Shown here: positions 1-12,769 of the stretch, in pieces
Numbering within the stretch: position 1 is the stretch's first letter
How the letters are laid out: each line of letters begins with the position of its first letter
Translations under genes and position numbers: made by a program
DNA from: Drosophila persimilis
Taxonomy: Eukaryota > Arthropoda > Insecta > Diptera > Drosophilidae
Direction: 5' to 3'
DNA: 64,000 nucleotides
Assembly (NCBI RefSeq): GCF_003286085.1
Contig: NW_020825706.1
Location: 496,001 to 560,000 of the forward strand
The notes under the pieces: generated by a model
Database searches by the model: none
Told to the model about the DNA's origin: nothing
Seen by the model: only the letters and a program-made list of their open reading frames with translations

Positions 1-89
1 TAGTAGACTGTAATTAATTCTCAGCTTCTAGCGTCCATCGTCCAGCGAGAACGTTGCCAAACAACTTAATATATCAACTTTACGCCATG

Positions 90-128
<39 letters not shown>

Positions 129-1225
129 CTTCTTGCCACAGGGCAAAGAGTCAGAGGAGTTAGAGCCTTGATTTTGCCGCTTGACTAATTTAAACTTTCG
201 CTTTTGTTCGCTTCGGTCCCTGTTTTCGACTCGATTTTGTTGTTTTGGGGCAAAAGTTTTGTGAGAGCGAGAATTTTTGCAGCTTTTTCCACTGCCCGCC
301 CCTGGGCCCCATTTCCCTTTTTCCGTTTTCCATTTTCCATTTTGCTTTTCCTTGTAAAATTAGTATTTGTCGTCGTTGTCGTTGTCGTTGGATGGCATCC
401 AAAATGCTTTATCTTCGACTCCATTGGCTTCAGCAACAATTTGTTTTTCGCTTCGGCAAACTGCTGGCCCCCCAAAACACTTGATAAGCGGAAAACTTTC
501 GCGTTTCGGCGGCCATTTCTCAACGTCTCGATTGTGCGAGGAGAACGGAGAAAAAAGAGTGCTGTGCGGAAAAGTTGCACTTTAATTTTAGTTTTGCTGT
601 TTAGTTTCAACTCTCAAAAATGTTATCGCTCTTGGCAACTAATTTTTATATATGTTTTTTTTTTGTTCCACTCTTTTCAGGTATTTACCGAGGAAAACCG
701 AGGGAAAGAAGTCTCGTCTGCTGGCATTTTTTCTCATCAGCGGAACAAAAAAAAAAGTTTCTGCTGAAACTTTTATGCACTAATTTTCAGTTCTGGCCAG
801 AAGTAGTTTTCCATTCGCGAAGGTAGTTTCGTTTCCGCCTGAAACTCAATTTGTGGGCGAGATTGTGGCACACTTCGCAGACGATATCTTGGAGTGAATA
901 ATAAATGATTAGTTGGTAAAAGGGAAAACTATATCAGAAGCCAGGCGCTTCGTTTGGGTGCTGAATATTGTTCCCATAAGAAAGAAATGAGAGGTAATGA
1001 GAGTTAAATGGGAGTAGAACATGCAAGAACGTGTTACACCATATTTAGAGCATTGGATACCCTTTTATCAGAGGTACTTTATAGGCACCAAATGGACAAT
1101 AAGTCCATAGAATCATAGGTTTACCTGAAGGTGTTTAAAGAAGATATTTTGGATACTTAACACTTGATTATTCCCACTTTATTTCACGATTCGAGTCTCA
1201 GATGATAATAGTTCTTCAAACTAGA
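1..1225. other. non-coding DNA, no gene seen
   Basis: No reading frame here has coding character; the longest open frames run through pyrimidine-rich or purine-rich low-complexity sequence. A CA microsatellite lies at 91-124. A polypyrimidine stretch at about 655-680 ends in CAG and resembles a splice acceptor, but no coding exon follows it. This could be intronic or intergenic. Confidence 0.6.
91..124. repeat. CA microsatellite
   Basis: Uninterrupted CA dinucleotide tract of about 17 units, read directly from the sequence. Confidence 0.95.
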
Positions 1226-1229
1226 ATGA

Positions 1230-1605
1230 TGACAGTCACACGTTAACGTTGAATGATGAAATGGAATAGTAGTAGTGGTAATATTCTGCATTCCAGTCAG
1301 AGAATTAAAAGTTGACATTCACATGTAAACGTGGCATGATAAAATGCAGTGTATTCCGCTTTAATCAAAAGACGGACAATATGGTCTTGGTAATACTTAA
1401 AGCAGTTGGAGCACAATAATTAAAAAATGACAGTCACGCGTTGACGTTGCATGAAAAGTGCAGTGGAAGCTCATACGTAAACGTTGCATGACAAAATGAA
1501 TGCCTTCAATAGAAAGACTGGAACCCTTTTTTCAGACTTTCATCAAAATTTCATCTAATTCAAAAAATGACAGTCTCGCGGGGACGTTGCTTGGCAAATA
1601 TACAG
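1230..1605 (+). repeat. degenerate tandem repeat with a TGACAGTCACGCGTTAACGT-like core
   Basis: Five imperfect copies of one core begin near 1230, 1312, 1428, 1469 and 1568. Each copy reads roughly TGACAGTCAC followed by RCGTTAACGTTGCATGA and then AAAATGCAGTG. Several are preceded by AAAAAA. Copy spacing is irregular (about 82, 116, 41 and 98 bp), so this is a decayed array or a cluster of related sites rather than a clean satellite. The family is not one I recognise. Confidence 0.7.
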
Positions 1606-1833
1606 TGAACATTTCATCATTTAGGAATGAGAATGCCAAAATAAAAGTCTTAGACTCTCTGCAGCTGCTAGTCCTTCATATTTTCGAACAATTTTAAGGA
1701 CTCATATCCCTGTTGCAATGAATAATTGATTGTCTGCTGTAATTTAAAGTTTGCACAACGGGTCGTGTTTTTTTCCCCTGCAGCCTTCTGTTTAAACTCT
1801 GAACTCGAAAGTAAATATTTGCATGACTTTCGT

Positions 1834-1866
<33 letters not shown>
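1834..1866. repeat. GA microsatellite
   Basis: GA dinucleotide tract with one G-rich interruption. Tracts like this can bind GAGA factor in flies, but nothing else here marks a promoter. Confidence 0.9.
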
Positions 1867-1867
<1 letters not shown>

Positions 1868-1869
1868 CA

Positions 1870-4800
1870 AGGATCAGCATAATACTTGATGACGATGAGG
1901 GCCGTTGATAAACCCGATGACAGGACGACATTCATTCTCTGGCAGTCCCGTGCCGTCTTGCTGCTGTGTTTGTTTTTCTATATTCTCTGGGGGGAATGGA
2001 ATAAAGAATGGAATGGCGCCTGTGGGTTTTCGCAATTAATTAAACCCTTGCTTCTCTGCCTCTCCGGCTGTCTCCGGCTGCATAAATTATCCGTATATTC
2101 GTACTTTAAAATTATATAAATGTACTCGGCAGATACCCCGCTGGCAACATTTGTTTTAATTTAAATTAAATTCTCACGCACCTGACAAACTCATCAAATG
2201 CACTACGCACCACAAATGCCGGCTAGAGATTGTCCTTTTTGGGCCCTAATTGCCACGTTGTGGGGCAGACCCTCTCGACTGGCATTTAAAATATGCAAGG
2301 CATTTGACATTTTAATCAACCATGGCCCCTCTCTGAAAGCCTGTAAGTGAGCCCGAGGATAACCCAAAGTGCAAGGACCAAAGGCTTAAACACCAAAAGG
2401 AAGGAAGAGCCTTCCAGGAAAAAAAAAACTTGAAAAACTTGCGGAAATTCCTTAATGAATACAAATGCGCTTGGCTGCTTCGGCCACTCGACGGCCACGA
2501 CTCCTGCCACGACTCCTGCCACTCCTGCGACTCCTCCAACTGCTGTTTCGGTGCCCTGTCCTCGAGGAGCAGCCGGAAATCGATGTGGTCAGCGTAGACA
2601 ATTTTTCGTTGCTGTCTGCGACTTTTCATTTGTTGCACTTTCATTTTATGGTAATTTTTTAATGCAATTTTCGGATGCTTTGCATTTAGATTGCTTCAAC
2701 AGGCTGCAGTAGGCGTTTGCCACAAAAATGCCACTAAAGTTGGTCTGCTGTAAAAAGTGTTGGCTGGGTCTGGCAGATCAAAGTTTGGTAATTGATTTTC
2801 ACAGATCAAATTAGTTTCAATATTTATGCAAAGTTTTCTACAAAATTCTTAAACTTTTTAAACTAAAGAATATGCATTTCTATAAACTAACAGCTTTCAA
2901 ATGCTGCTGTCAGGCTCTTTTAAGCTGAAATTCAATAAATAGCATTTCCCTTTCATTTAAAATGCAATGTTCAGCATTCTGGCCATCAACTTGACCCGCT
3001 GAAGGGTCTGGCCAAGGACTAAGCCAAAGGCGGTTGAATGAGAATAGAACATATAATATAGGGGATATATGTAGAATAGAAGGATACCCTGCCTTCAGGG
3101 GTATTTTTTAGAGGCAAAAGGGTATAGATACTCTCAAAAGTATATTTATATATATTTATCTCAAGATTTGGATCCTCAATTTCTTCTGGGAAGGCAAAAT
3201 AACAGGAACAGGGTTCCTGTTTTTTCTGTATTTTTTTAATATTAAATTTTTTCTTATACGTTTTTATGGTTCCTGTTTTTGGTAGGATATGAAATATAAT
3301 ACACCCCCTTATTCCATAATCCCAGTGTACAAGGATGATGTTCCTTAAAACCCAAGATACTCACGAGTATTCGTGGCTGATTGATTTTTTATTGATTTTG
3401 CTGCTGACGTAGCTTCCGTACACCACGTTAGCATATAATAAACGACACATCCTTTAGATATATGTATGAAGAACCCCTGCTTAACCAAATCCAAATCGGG
3501 GCCACATGTCGTATGAGCAATGTGTGTGTGTATGAAGTAGCATCTCCATACGCTTCCATCTCGCTGTCAATTAGTGCCGGGAAGTGGGGGGTTCTCTGTG
3601 TGCCAACGCGTGCGTGCAATATGATAGGGAAATTAAATTAGGAATGATTTGCTGCTGGGGGAGGGGTGGAGTGGCAAAATGGAGGGGACATTCGAGCGCA
3701 CAGAATTGCACATTTCACATTTGACAAATGCTGCTGTCAGTTGGATAATTTTAAGATTAGTCTGTCAATTATGGGATTTACTGAATACGAAACGCAGCGA
3801 ATTGAAATTAATACGCCAGCCACCGCGTCATCCGCTTTGAAGACTTTTTGAAAGCAATCTCCAACTGGCAGTCACTGGCAACAGAAAATTCCGGGGATTT
3901 TGTGGTCCCTATAAATTCTATGAGAGAGTGGTCTTCGTTTTGGCCATACCCCAATCGAATATACCAAAAAAATCTGTACATTTTCCATCATAAATATGGT
4001 TAGACGCTGTTCCTTTTTGGCCACAAATCATGTGGGAGAGCCACAACATAAATTATTGTACAAAGGTTAATAATTCGTACTCATATGTGCCTGTGGTCAT
4101 GTGGCAAAAGCCAATAATGTATCCGAGTGTGATGCTTGTGTGTGGTCACAGCTTCACACGCCACAAACCGAACCCAACCGAAACCATCAGACCACTCCCC
4201 GACCCACAAACTATACAGATCTCTCGGTAGAAATAGCACCATTTAGGGCGTGTTTTTAGTTGAATTTGTTTTTGCAATATTTGCAGCGTTTTATTAACTG
4301 CGATTAACGCAGGGACTTATTTACTTTTAATTGAATTATTGGCCACATTTCACACAGCGCATTAGGGCATTTAATTAGCAATTAGTAAAACTAAATAGTA
4401 TTAATGATACCCATTTTGAAGAGGGGGAAATGAATGAAAATATTTTGTAGGAAGCCCGTCGGTTTGGGGCCAAATCAAGACTTGAAAGAGGCTATTGGAT
4501 ATCCCAGCTGCTCTCCTACCGAAGGACATGAAACGTCCTTTTGGGCTGCCTTTCGAAGGGCTTCCGTAGTTATTAAAAATGCAATTCAATTTTCCAGCCA
4601 AAGCAAACAAGGCTGCAACTAGAATGTATCTACATTTGGCTGGAATGGTAATGCCACAGATAACAAAAAAAAAAAGGATTGCATTTACAGTCCTTGGCTG
4701 GGTCTACAGGGACATTCGAAAGTTTTTTTTTGTTTATTTCGATGCATAGTTTTGGGGTGGCGCCCTGCACTTCAGGCCCGTGTGTCGATTTCCATTCGAG

Positions 4801-7800
4801 TGTGGCAAGAGGGGCAGGCATTGGTGGCACACAACTGTGTGGGGCTTCTGTGTGCTCCAAATGCAAATAGATTAGCTTAATTAAATAGTTCCACCATCAG
4901 CAGGAGAGCATACTTTTTGGGGCCAAATGAGCTGGCAATTGACAAGAGTGTGTGCCTCGCCCTCCACCCTGCAGTCACTCGGTCTCTCTGTCTGTCTGTC
5001 TGTCGTTGTCATTGGATCGTTGTACCCAATCCCAATCCCAATCCCAGTCCCAATCCCCGAGTCTCGGTCTTGTTCTGGTTCTGGTAATTGCTGGCAACCA
5101 TTTGAAATGCCAATTTAATGGCTTGTGTGCATGTTTTTGCTTCTAAATTGCTTCTTCAATTTTGAATTGCTGGTGAATGATCTCCAATTTCCCCGCAAAG
5201 CACGATTAAAGTTTTCTCAAAATTATATCTACTCCGAAGATTGATTACGCTCCAAACTTTAGTCCGCCTCGCATGATGGATCATTGAGGTTCTACCCAAA
5301 GATCCCCAAAAGCTGGCCACACAATTTACGTTCTGCAGGAAGCCATATACATAATGCGTGTGTGTGTGGCATGCAAAAGCAGCAACCACATTTAATGGCA
5401 CACACACACACAAACAAACACCACCCACTCCATGAGGCATGGGGAGACGCATAAATTGCGGTATTTTGTGGGCAGGAACATAACTAACGGTAATTAGCTA
5501 CTTTATGTCACAAGCCCCCCTACCACCTACCCTCCCCCCCACAAACACACACAAATCGTCGGGGGAGGGGCCAGCAGCAGCAGCAGTTTATGTGGGAGAT
5601 TTTGCGGCTCGTGTACATTTTGTGGTCAATTGGGAATTGCAATTAACGCATAGTTGTATTTTTATTGCCCTCAGGGCTGGCTGGCTGGCTGGCTGGCCAA
5701 ATCCTCTCACTTATTTGCCCATGAAAATGAATAAATAAATTCCCCGCACCCACCTCAGCCGAGTGGGGGTCTGGCGGCCTTGTTTATCTTTTCCTTGGGT
5801 TTATTGTTGTTGGTTCACCTTTTGTGTATTTTTATTGGCAGTTGCCTTCGGCCCCTCGTAAATTTTTGGGTTGTAAATTTTGACTTCTTTTTGGTGTTGG
5901 TGCGACTGTATAAATAAAACAGGCTGAAAGGGAAATTTTGGAATTATAACATATTTATGGGAAATTGATCAATCAAATTGATTAGACACAGATTAACAAA
6001 GAATCTAATAGGATTTCTTGTAAAATAGCATTAAGAAGGATAAAATTCCCATTTGTTTAATTACTTTTATTTAATTTTAATTAAAATTGTCCATTCTCTC
6101 AAACGATTTTCATTTTGGTTGCTTTTGCTTTTGTTACCACACCAATTTAATTAATTTAGAAACTAAATAGAAAGGACATTCCGCCAGGCTGGCAGCAGAA
6201 TTCGCTTTAGTGTCTGGCAGTTTTATTAACTTAAATGACCATCAAATGAAGTGCCAAACCCGTACGTGCCAATGCAATGCCAAACTGTCAGCACACACAC
6301 ACAGACACACAAACACACTGGGGAAAAAAAGGCAGGCGAAAATACGTGCAAGTTTATAATTAAAACAAAATATTTTAGTTTCCAACATTTAATTGTAATT
6401 TAAAGCACTGGCAATGAGTGAGCGAAAGACCAGAGAGACCAGAGCCTGGCAGCAGGACAGGGACCAGGCACTAGAGCTAATCAGTGTTCCGCCACCTGCT
6501 AAATATTTCACGCTTCTTTCCAGCCACCAGGTGCCGAATGCAGTTCAACGGTGGATGGTGGATGGTGGTCGCTCCGCGGGGGAGGCTGTCCATTTCGTCT
6601 GAGTGTGTCTGAAGCGGAGTTTGGGGTGTTTGGAAATTTATAACAGCACAGGGCGCAAGAATGAAATGAAATCCAAAGTAGATGGCAAAAAGTTGTGCGG
6701 ACCGAAGCCTGAAGTACTCTTAAAAATAGGGTGGTGCTTAATTTTGTAGGCTCTACTTTGGGAGAGACTGATTGACAGATTAAGGAACACCCTAAAAGGG
6801 CACAAATGCGCAGCGAAGTCGCAATCGTCTTATCTCTTGATCTTCGCTCCACGCATGCAAGCACAATCGTGCGATTCTTGCTGTTCTTCGTTCTCTTATT
6901 CCCTCTCAGCAACAAAAACAATGCACAGCAACAGCGCTGAGTCTTCGTCTTGCTCTCTCTCTCTCAGCGCTCTCAGTAAATACAAAACACTTGCATGAAG
7001 TCCAGCGGGACTTTACTTTGCTGCGTCGACTCTTTGTTTTTGTTTTCATGTGCTTATGGCAAAAGTTTATTCGACAAGTACATATTAATACCCTTTTCTA
7101 GGTAATAAATATTCATTTAAGTAATAAACCTTAGAGTACAAATTTGTTATGGTTCTGCCAAAGAAAGCTCCTATTTGTCGAAAATCTTGCTCCAAAAGGG
7201 TGTCTCTACTCAAGTTGTGCCTTATACCCCTTGCCAGACCAAAGAAATACAGGGTCATTGGCTTGTGGTACTTATTTTCTCTTCTCCTTTTCGATTGCAA
7301 CTGAAGAGCCACAGACCAGTGGAGAGGAGTAAAAGATTTATATGACCCTCGGTCACACGGCCCTCCTTTTCACCTACCTTGAACCAATCCAAGGCATCCT
7401 TCCTTCCTTCCTTTCAGCACATTGTTAGAAATATTCTCGTATAAAATTTCGTTTGCATTTTAATGGCATCATTTGCTTATTTTATATTGCCTCAAAAAAT
7501 ATATATTTTTCTATTTGCATTTAAATTTGTACATTCTACTGTGCGGTGTGGGTCTATGATCTTGTCAGGCAGGAATTATGATCTTGATATTTGCATAAAA
7601 TGCTGTTTATGTGTTGATAGAAAAAGCTTGAGCCGGAGCTTGAATGAAATGCCATTTATTCGCAGACAAATCAAGTCTTCGAACTAATTTGAATGACAGT
7701 AATTTCCTTCGGCTACGAGTTCTACGATTCTCCTGCATTTTAATGCCTGGCCGTGCCGATGGCGATGGCAGGGCCCAGTGTTGCGGTCGTCATCGTTCCA

Positions 7801-8240
7801 ACAGTCAACAGCTGCCAGTCAAAGTCTGAGCCATTGTGGTCTATGGTCTCTCTGTCTGGCAACATCCTGGTCGGGTCTCTTCTATGCCATTCAGGACGTG
7901 CCACTCTCTGTGTGTGCGGGTGTGTGTGTGTGTGTCGGTGGTCGGTCGTCAAGCGCAGTGTCAAGCAGTCAGTCAGCCAGTTATTTAGCCAGCTAGTGTG
8001 TCAGTTGTGTGGCCCTGCCTCCTGGTTAGGCACTCATCCAGCCATTTAGTTAGTTAGTTGGACCTGCCGCAAAACGCGACATCAACATCAGACATCGCCT
8101 GCAGCACACAGACGGTGTCTGGCACCGCCTCCGTCTGTCATTCACGGTGTTGTCGGTTGAAGCTTAATTATCCGACTATATGCAGTAGTGTCTTTGACTT
8201 ATGGCCCATAAACCTGATGTTACACGCACTACCATTTCCA
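1870..8240. other. non-coding DNA with scattered low-complexity tracts
   Basis: No supported gene. Contents include a CCCAAT repeat at 5025-5057, short GGCT and CTGT runs, CA/GT tracts near 5350-5410, 6290-6320 and 7905-7940, and a purine/pyrimidine-biased block at 6820-6970 rich in TCTC and AGCGCT. Several imperfect hairpins built on ATACCC/GGGTAT occur, the clearest at 3083-3105. Confidence 0.55.
5025..5057. repeat. CCCAAT hexanucleotide repeat
   Basis: About five tandem units of CCCAAT with one G substitution, read directly. Confidence 0.85.
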
Positions 8241-8252
8241 CTGATTGGCTGT

Positions 8253-8318
8253 CGGTAAATTTTGCCATTCACACAATTGCTTGGGTGCTTAAACGTCCGT
8301 AAAATTTGCCATTCACAC
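8253..8318 (-). repeat. two inverted copies of the 12-kb GTGAATGGCAAAATTT repeat
   Basis: Two copies lie at 8253-8274 and 8297-8318. On the minus strand each reads GTGTGAATGGCAAAATTT followed by an A/T-rich junction and a CGG-type end. They match the core of the tandem cluster at 12238-12763, in the opposite orientation. A repeat present in two places and two orientations suggests a dispersed element. Confidence 0.65.
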
Positions 8319-8319
8319 T

Positions 8320-11300
8320 ATGCTGAGAGGCTTTTACGCCTCAGAGTGTTTTTTCTCAGCAAATCGCAGGAGACTAAATTTATCTGGCTTAAACAATTGC
8401 CTGTCCTCACAAATTACAAATCCCTTAAGTCATCCCAAGGCATTACAATAAAATCAAGCAATAAATAAATACATTCTTCAGTTCCTTCCCCATTATTTAT
8501 GCATCAAATTAAAATCTTAGCTTCGAAACGAAACGCATTAGAGGGTGACCGCAACAGCAGAGACTTTTTACAGCCGCAAAATAAATAAAAAAAAAGGCCA
8601 GGGAGATTGCCATTAAAACGGAATATAACCACAATAAACACCCAAGAAGGACGTTGAACGAAGGCCATACATATAATCCAATTAGGGGATGGACAGAGGA
8701 GGTTGCAAGCACCACTTTTGACATCATTCGCCTTTGGTTTCTGCGGTCACTCTTCGGGCTCCGATGGTCATTTGAATTTTAATTGCATGGCTGTTTGCGG
8801 CATTTTGTGTGCTGTTTGTTGTCATTGGCTTCTCATACATACTATATTTGTATAGTGTATGGATTTAATTTGAATGATATGAATCTTTCTTAATGGTTAT
8901 AAGCCTCTATTTTGCGGCGAGGTACGTCTGAAAATTAGCATAAATTAAATACAAATATTGCCAGATTTCTTATTCGATCATTTTCTTTATTTGCTTAAAG
9001 ACTTGATTAATGATTCAAAATAAACCTTGCTCTGCTTAAAGCTGTACGCAAACTTTAAACTTCTTTCCACTGCCATTTTCTCTTCCGTTGCTCTCGTCAA
9101 ATGTTCACCCCTGCGTATGCTTAATGTCAGACGCTGTCTGGGTCTCCCGGCTGCTGCTGCCTGGGCTGATGTTTATAATTCAATTGAATCAACTAATTTA
9201 TCATGTGCTACTTTTCGATATATATATATATATAGACGTGGCTGCTCTCCCCTCTGTCTTAATCCTCTTCGGAATAAAAAATTTCAAGCAATTTCCAGTG
9301 CGGTGGAAATATAATTTATCACATTGACGCTGATGAATTGTTTGTCTCACACTATGACAACTTTATCGTTGACTTTACGGATGGGGAATGGTGTCTCCTG
9401 GCTGACTCCTCTCTATCCTTTCAACATCATTTGCACGATTTTGTTGCCTGTCTACTTGCACTCTGTCCCTCTCTTTCTCTCTCTCTGTGTCTCTCTGGGT
9501 TGTTTTGCCCTGTGGAATGGCTTGTAAAATGTTTTGTAACTGTCAGAGCCTGATGTCCTTCGGCTGTTACTGCTACTGCTACTGCTCCTGTTTCTGTTCT
9601 GCCTCTGATAATGATTTAATATCGTTTGCCTTGTTGCATATTTTATGAAATGTTCTCGCCGCCGCCGCCGCATTTCCTCTTCTTCCATTGTGTGCCGCAA
9701 TGCAGATTGAGGCAGAAACAAAAACAAAAACACAAAAATGAGGCATTCAAATGGTTCTGCATTGCAATCACAGATTCTTTTGTGCCATGACTGGGGGGTA
9801 CATATGAAAATATTTTGCAGAAAAATAGGTTTTATTTTGTCTTTCGTTTTCAAAACAATTAAACCGATGAATACCAAAGTATTTCTCTCATCCCAACATA
9901 CAATACACACTCGAATACCCTTTTCCCCTTGCGGGGAGGGGGGCGGCCACCGGTTATGAAAAATCAACTTTAAGATGATTTTCCCCTTTATGAATAATTC
10001 ATCCCGAGTTGCCACCCCTTCTTTTGTTGTTTCAGGGGGGGTGTGTTTGGATCACTGGCACAGCCCAAGCGCCAGCGAGTGAAAAATCACAATCTTCAAA
10101 GCTTCAATCAGGCATAAATTTTTATTGTCGGGCATATGCTGCTGTCGCTGTCGTTGTTGCTGGGGCTGCTGGCTTCTCCCCCCCAGCTGTTGCCCCAGCA
10201 CGCATCCACCACACTTGAATCACATATATAGACCACCTCCTGATGATGTACTGAAGTGCTTGTTGTTCTGGCTGTTACAGGGAATACTCTGCCAAAGGGT
10301 ATAGAGTTTTTTAAACAAAAATGTTCGATATATATTTAATTTGAGTACACCAAAAATTTATTTTAAATTAAATTTAGATTTAATTATATTTAAGGCACTA
10401 GTCACAAAGTTTATTTTAGTCTTATAAATATACATTGATTTTTAGTACTAAATATTTAGTTAAATAAATCGTGTTTTATTTTTTTTAATACAAATTTTAT
10501 TGTGAATATTTTTAGTTTTTTTTATACTTTATATTTGTATTTTATTTAATTTTTTTCAATGACGGCACTGGTATTTCTTTCCTAAGAATATATATGTAGA
10601 TTTGATATATTTTATCGAAAACCCCAGAAACCGTACTGGTTTAAGGCTTAAATAAAAATTGCTATCTACAAATTATTTAAAATTTATTTAATTAGATATA
10701 ATTTTTTTATTTGAAATTAAAACTACAGTCGCTCGTGGTGCTCGACTTACAATGGGCGATGTCTTCCAATACCGCCAATGATTTTTTTTAAATAAATGTA
10801 TCCTTTCACTTATGGGAACATTTCTCCATCGAACAACATTTTACCCCCTAGTTTTCTGCTGAAACAGGGCTATATTTACCCAAATCCTGGCATAGTGTGT
10901 TTACCGCTACGGTCCTTGATCGCCGCACATCCTTTTCTTGTTGTCAATGTAACTGCTGCCGTTATATCTGTCACTTGTCCTCGATACACGCTCCCGTCCG
11001 TCTGCTCCATCCTGCCGTCCGCCTGTCTGGCATGATGCTGATGGTGATGTCACTTCTGTGAAATTTCTTTTGGGTCTCTTTCCCCTTACTTCCGGCAACT
11101 GCTGCTGCTTCTGGCAAAGATTTAAATTTATTCTGCGTTGATAACACGACGCCCCACACGAAAACTTTAGACCGAAAAATTGATATTTTATGGTTATGAA
11201 TTATGGCCAGCGATTATCTCTGTTGAAACTTTGAGTTGGGGGGAGAACAGAAAGGAATGTGCTCTCAATTGCAAAAAAAAAGAAGAAATACGAGCACATA

Positions 11301-12230
11301 TCAATATCAAACATGGCTAAAGCTCTTAAAATGTAGAGCTTACAGTACTCATACGAGGCAGCCATGATTGGCAATGGTGTTGTGTTAAAACCTTTTTTCA
11401 AATACCATAAGCAAACAGACAGACACAAAAAGCGATAGAGATACAGTATGTGAGAGTGAGTAGATGAAAATGCATTACACACTCGTCCTGGTACCCGTCC
11501 TGGTACTCGTACTCGCATTGTTGTGTATTTCAATTGAAATAATATTATTGAATGTGTTGCACTATTGGCTTAGAATGGGGATATTGTGGACTCGTCGGTG
11601 AACAAATAACCTTTCTCTACAAGCACTCATCTGCATATAAATCTGTCTGTTCGATGTGCGATTATGTTGCATTTTTCTATTGATCCTGTTGCCTGGCAGC
11701 CGATGATAAATTGGATTTGTTTCATACAAAAAATAACTTAAAAAAAGCAATTGAAATGTGGCTTTGTGAATAGAGTTTTTGCATTTTTTGCCCACTCGAA
11801 CTCTGGACTTGTTCCACTTAAAATTGCTCAACTTTGGCAGCAGCTCTCTTTGAAATGAAGCCAACTACTTGTCACACACCCACTAGACACACTAGAGCCA
11901 AATGCACAGAAAAGAGGCCAAAAGGAGACCCTTAACTGGGTCCTTGCCCAACTCCATTGTTTGAACTGCCAAGCTCTTTCATATGTTTTGAACAAAAGTA
12001 TTATCCAAAGATAGTCACAACAGCAGCACACTCTGCTCTCTGCGGCGTGTCAGGTAATGTTGAAAGATGCCAATAGACGTTGCGTTTAACACCGGTATTA
12101 TAAGATTTATCATTCGAAAATTTTTAATAAAATTCTAGCAGGTTTATTCTTTGGTTAAAGATAATTATTCGTTTGTTGTGTTATGAAATATTATTTCTAG
12201 ACTTTAACAAAGTTTTAACAAAATTCAAAT
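8320..12230. other. non-coding DNA
   Basis: No supported gene. The stretch holds CT-rich runs (about 9465-9500), trinucleotide runs (9550-9590 and 9658-9672), an AT dinucleotide run at 9218-9234, and a long AT-rich block at 10300-10730. An imperfect hairpin ATACTCTGCCAAAGGGTAT lies near 10286-10304. Confidence 0.55.
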
Positions 12231-12237
12231 GATTTTA

Positions 12238-12763
12238 CGAATGCAAAAAGTGTGAATGGCAAAGTTTACAAAAGTAAATAAACGTTTCTTGCTATTCATT
12301 TTGTCGGTTTGTGCTTTACAACTGGATTTGTGTGTAAAAACCGATGCGAAATATGTGAATGGCAAAATTTAAGACCGGTGAAATATGTTTCGTGTCAGTA
12401 TTTTAGTTAATTCGCAGAGTATTTTGTGACACAAAACATATAGGTTGTTTTTATGTTTTCAAACCGATGCGAATACTGTATTTGTGCGCAAAAACCGATG
12501 CAAAAAGTGTGAATGGCAAAATTTAACATCGGTGATGAATGTTTTCTGTCAGAACTTTCGTAAATTTGCAAAAAATTTGTGATACAAAAAAAGTCGAACA
12601 ATCGATGCGAATAATGCGAATGGCACTATTTACCATCGGTTATAAACGTGTAGTAATCTTTTAAGTAATTAAACAAAAATTCAGCGGCAACAAAAAAAGT
12701 TTAAATGATTTTTGTTGTAAAAAATCCAGGCGTCCAGTGTGAATGGGTAATTTTACCATCGGC
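12238..12763 (+). repeat. tandem repeat whose core is bounded by CCGATG...CATCGG
   Basis: Five copies of a 36-40 bp core lie at about 12238-12270, 12341-12379, 12495-12533, 12602-12640 and 12725-12763. The best copy starts CCGATGCAAAAA, continues GTGTGAATGGCAAAATTT and ends AACATCGGT, so its two ends are complementary (CCGATG/CATCGG). The segments after copies 2 and 3 are also alike (TGTTTYSTGTCAG, then AATT/GCA, then TTTGTGAYACAAAA), so the true unit is about 110-150 bp. Half copies occur near 12081 and 12463. The family is not recognised. Confidence 0.75.
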
Positions 12764-12769
12764 ATAAAA

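Noticed and set aside
204-767. 187-codon open frame on the plus strand
   Set aside because: It crosses pyrimidine-rich runs that encode Phe/Val repeats; no ATG context, codon bias or motif supports a gene.
6780-6980. TCTC/AGCGCT-rich block that looks like the GC-rich block at 28 kb
   Set aside because: Similarity is only in composition and short words; I could not align a common unit, so no shared element is claimed.
9452-10015. 187-codon minus-strand open frame with Arg/Ser runs
   Set aside because: The Arg and Ser stretches come from trinucleotide repeats on this strand; no protein family is apparent.
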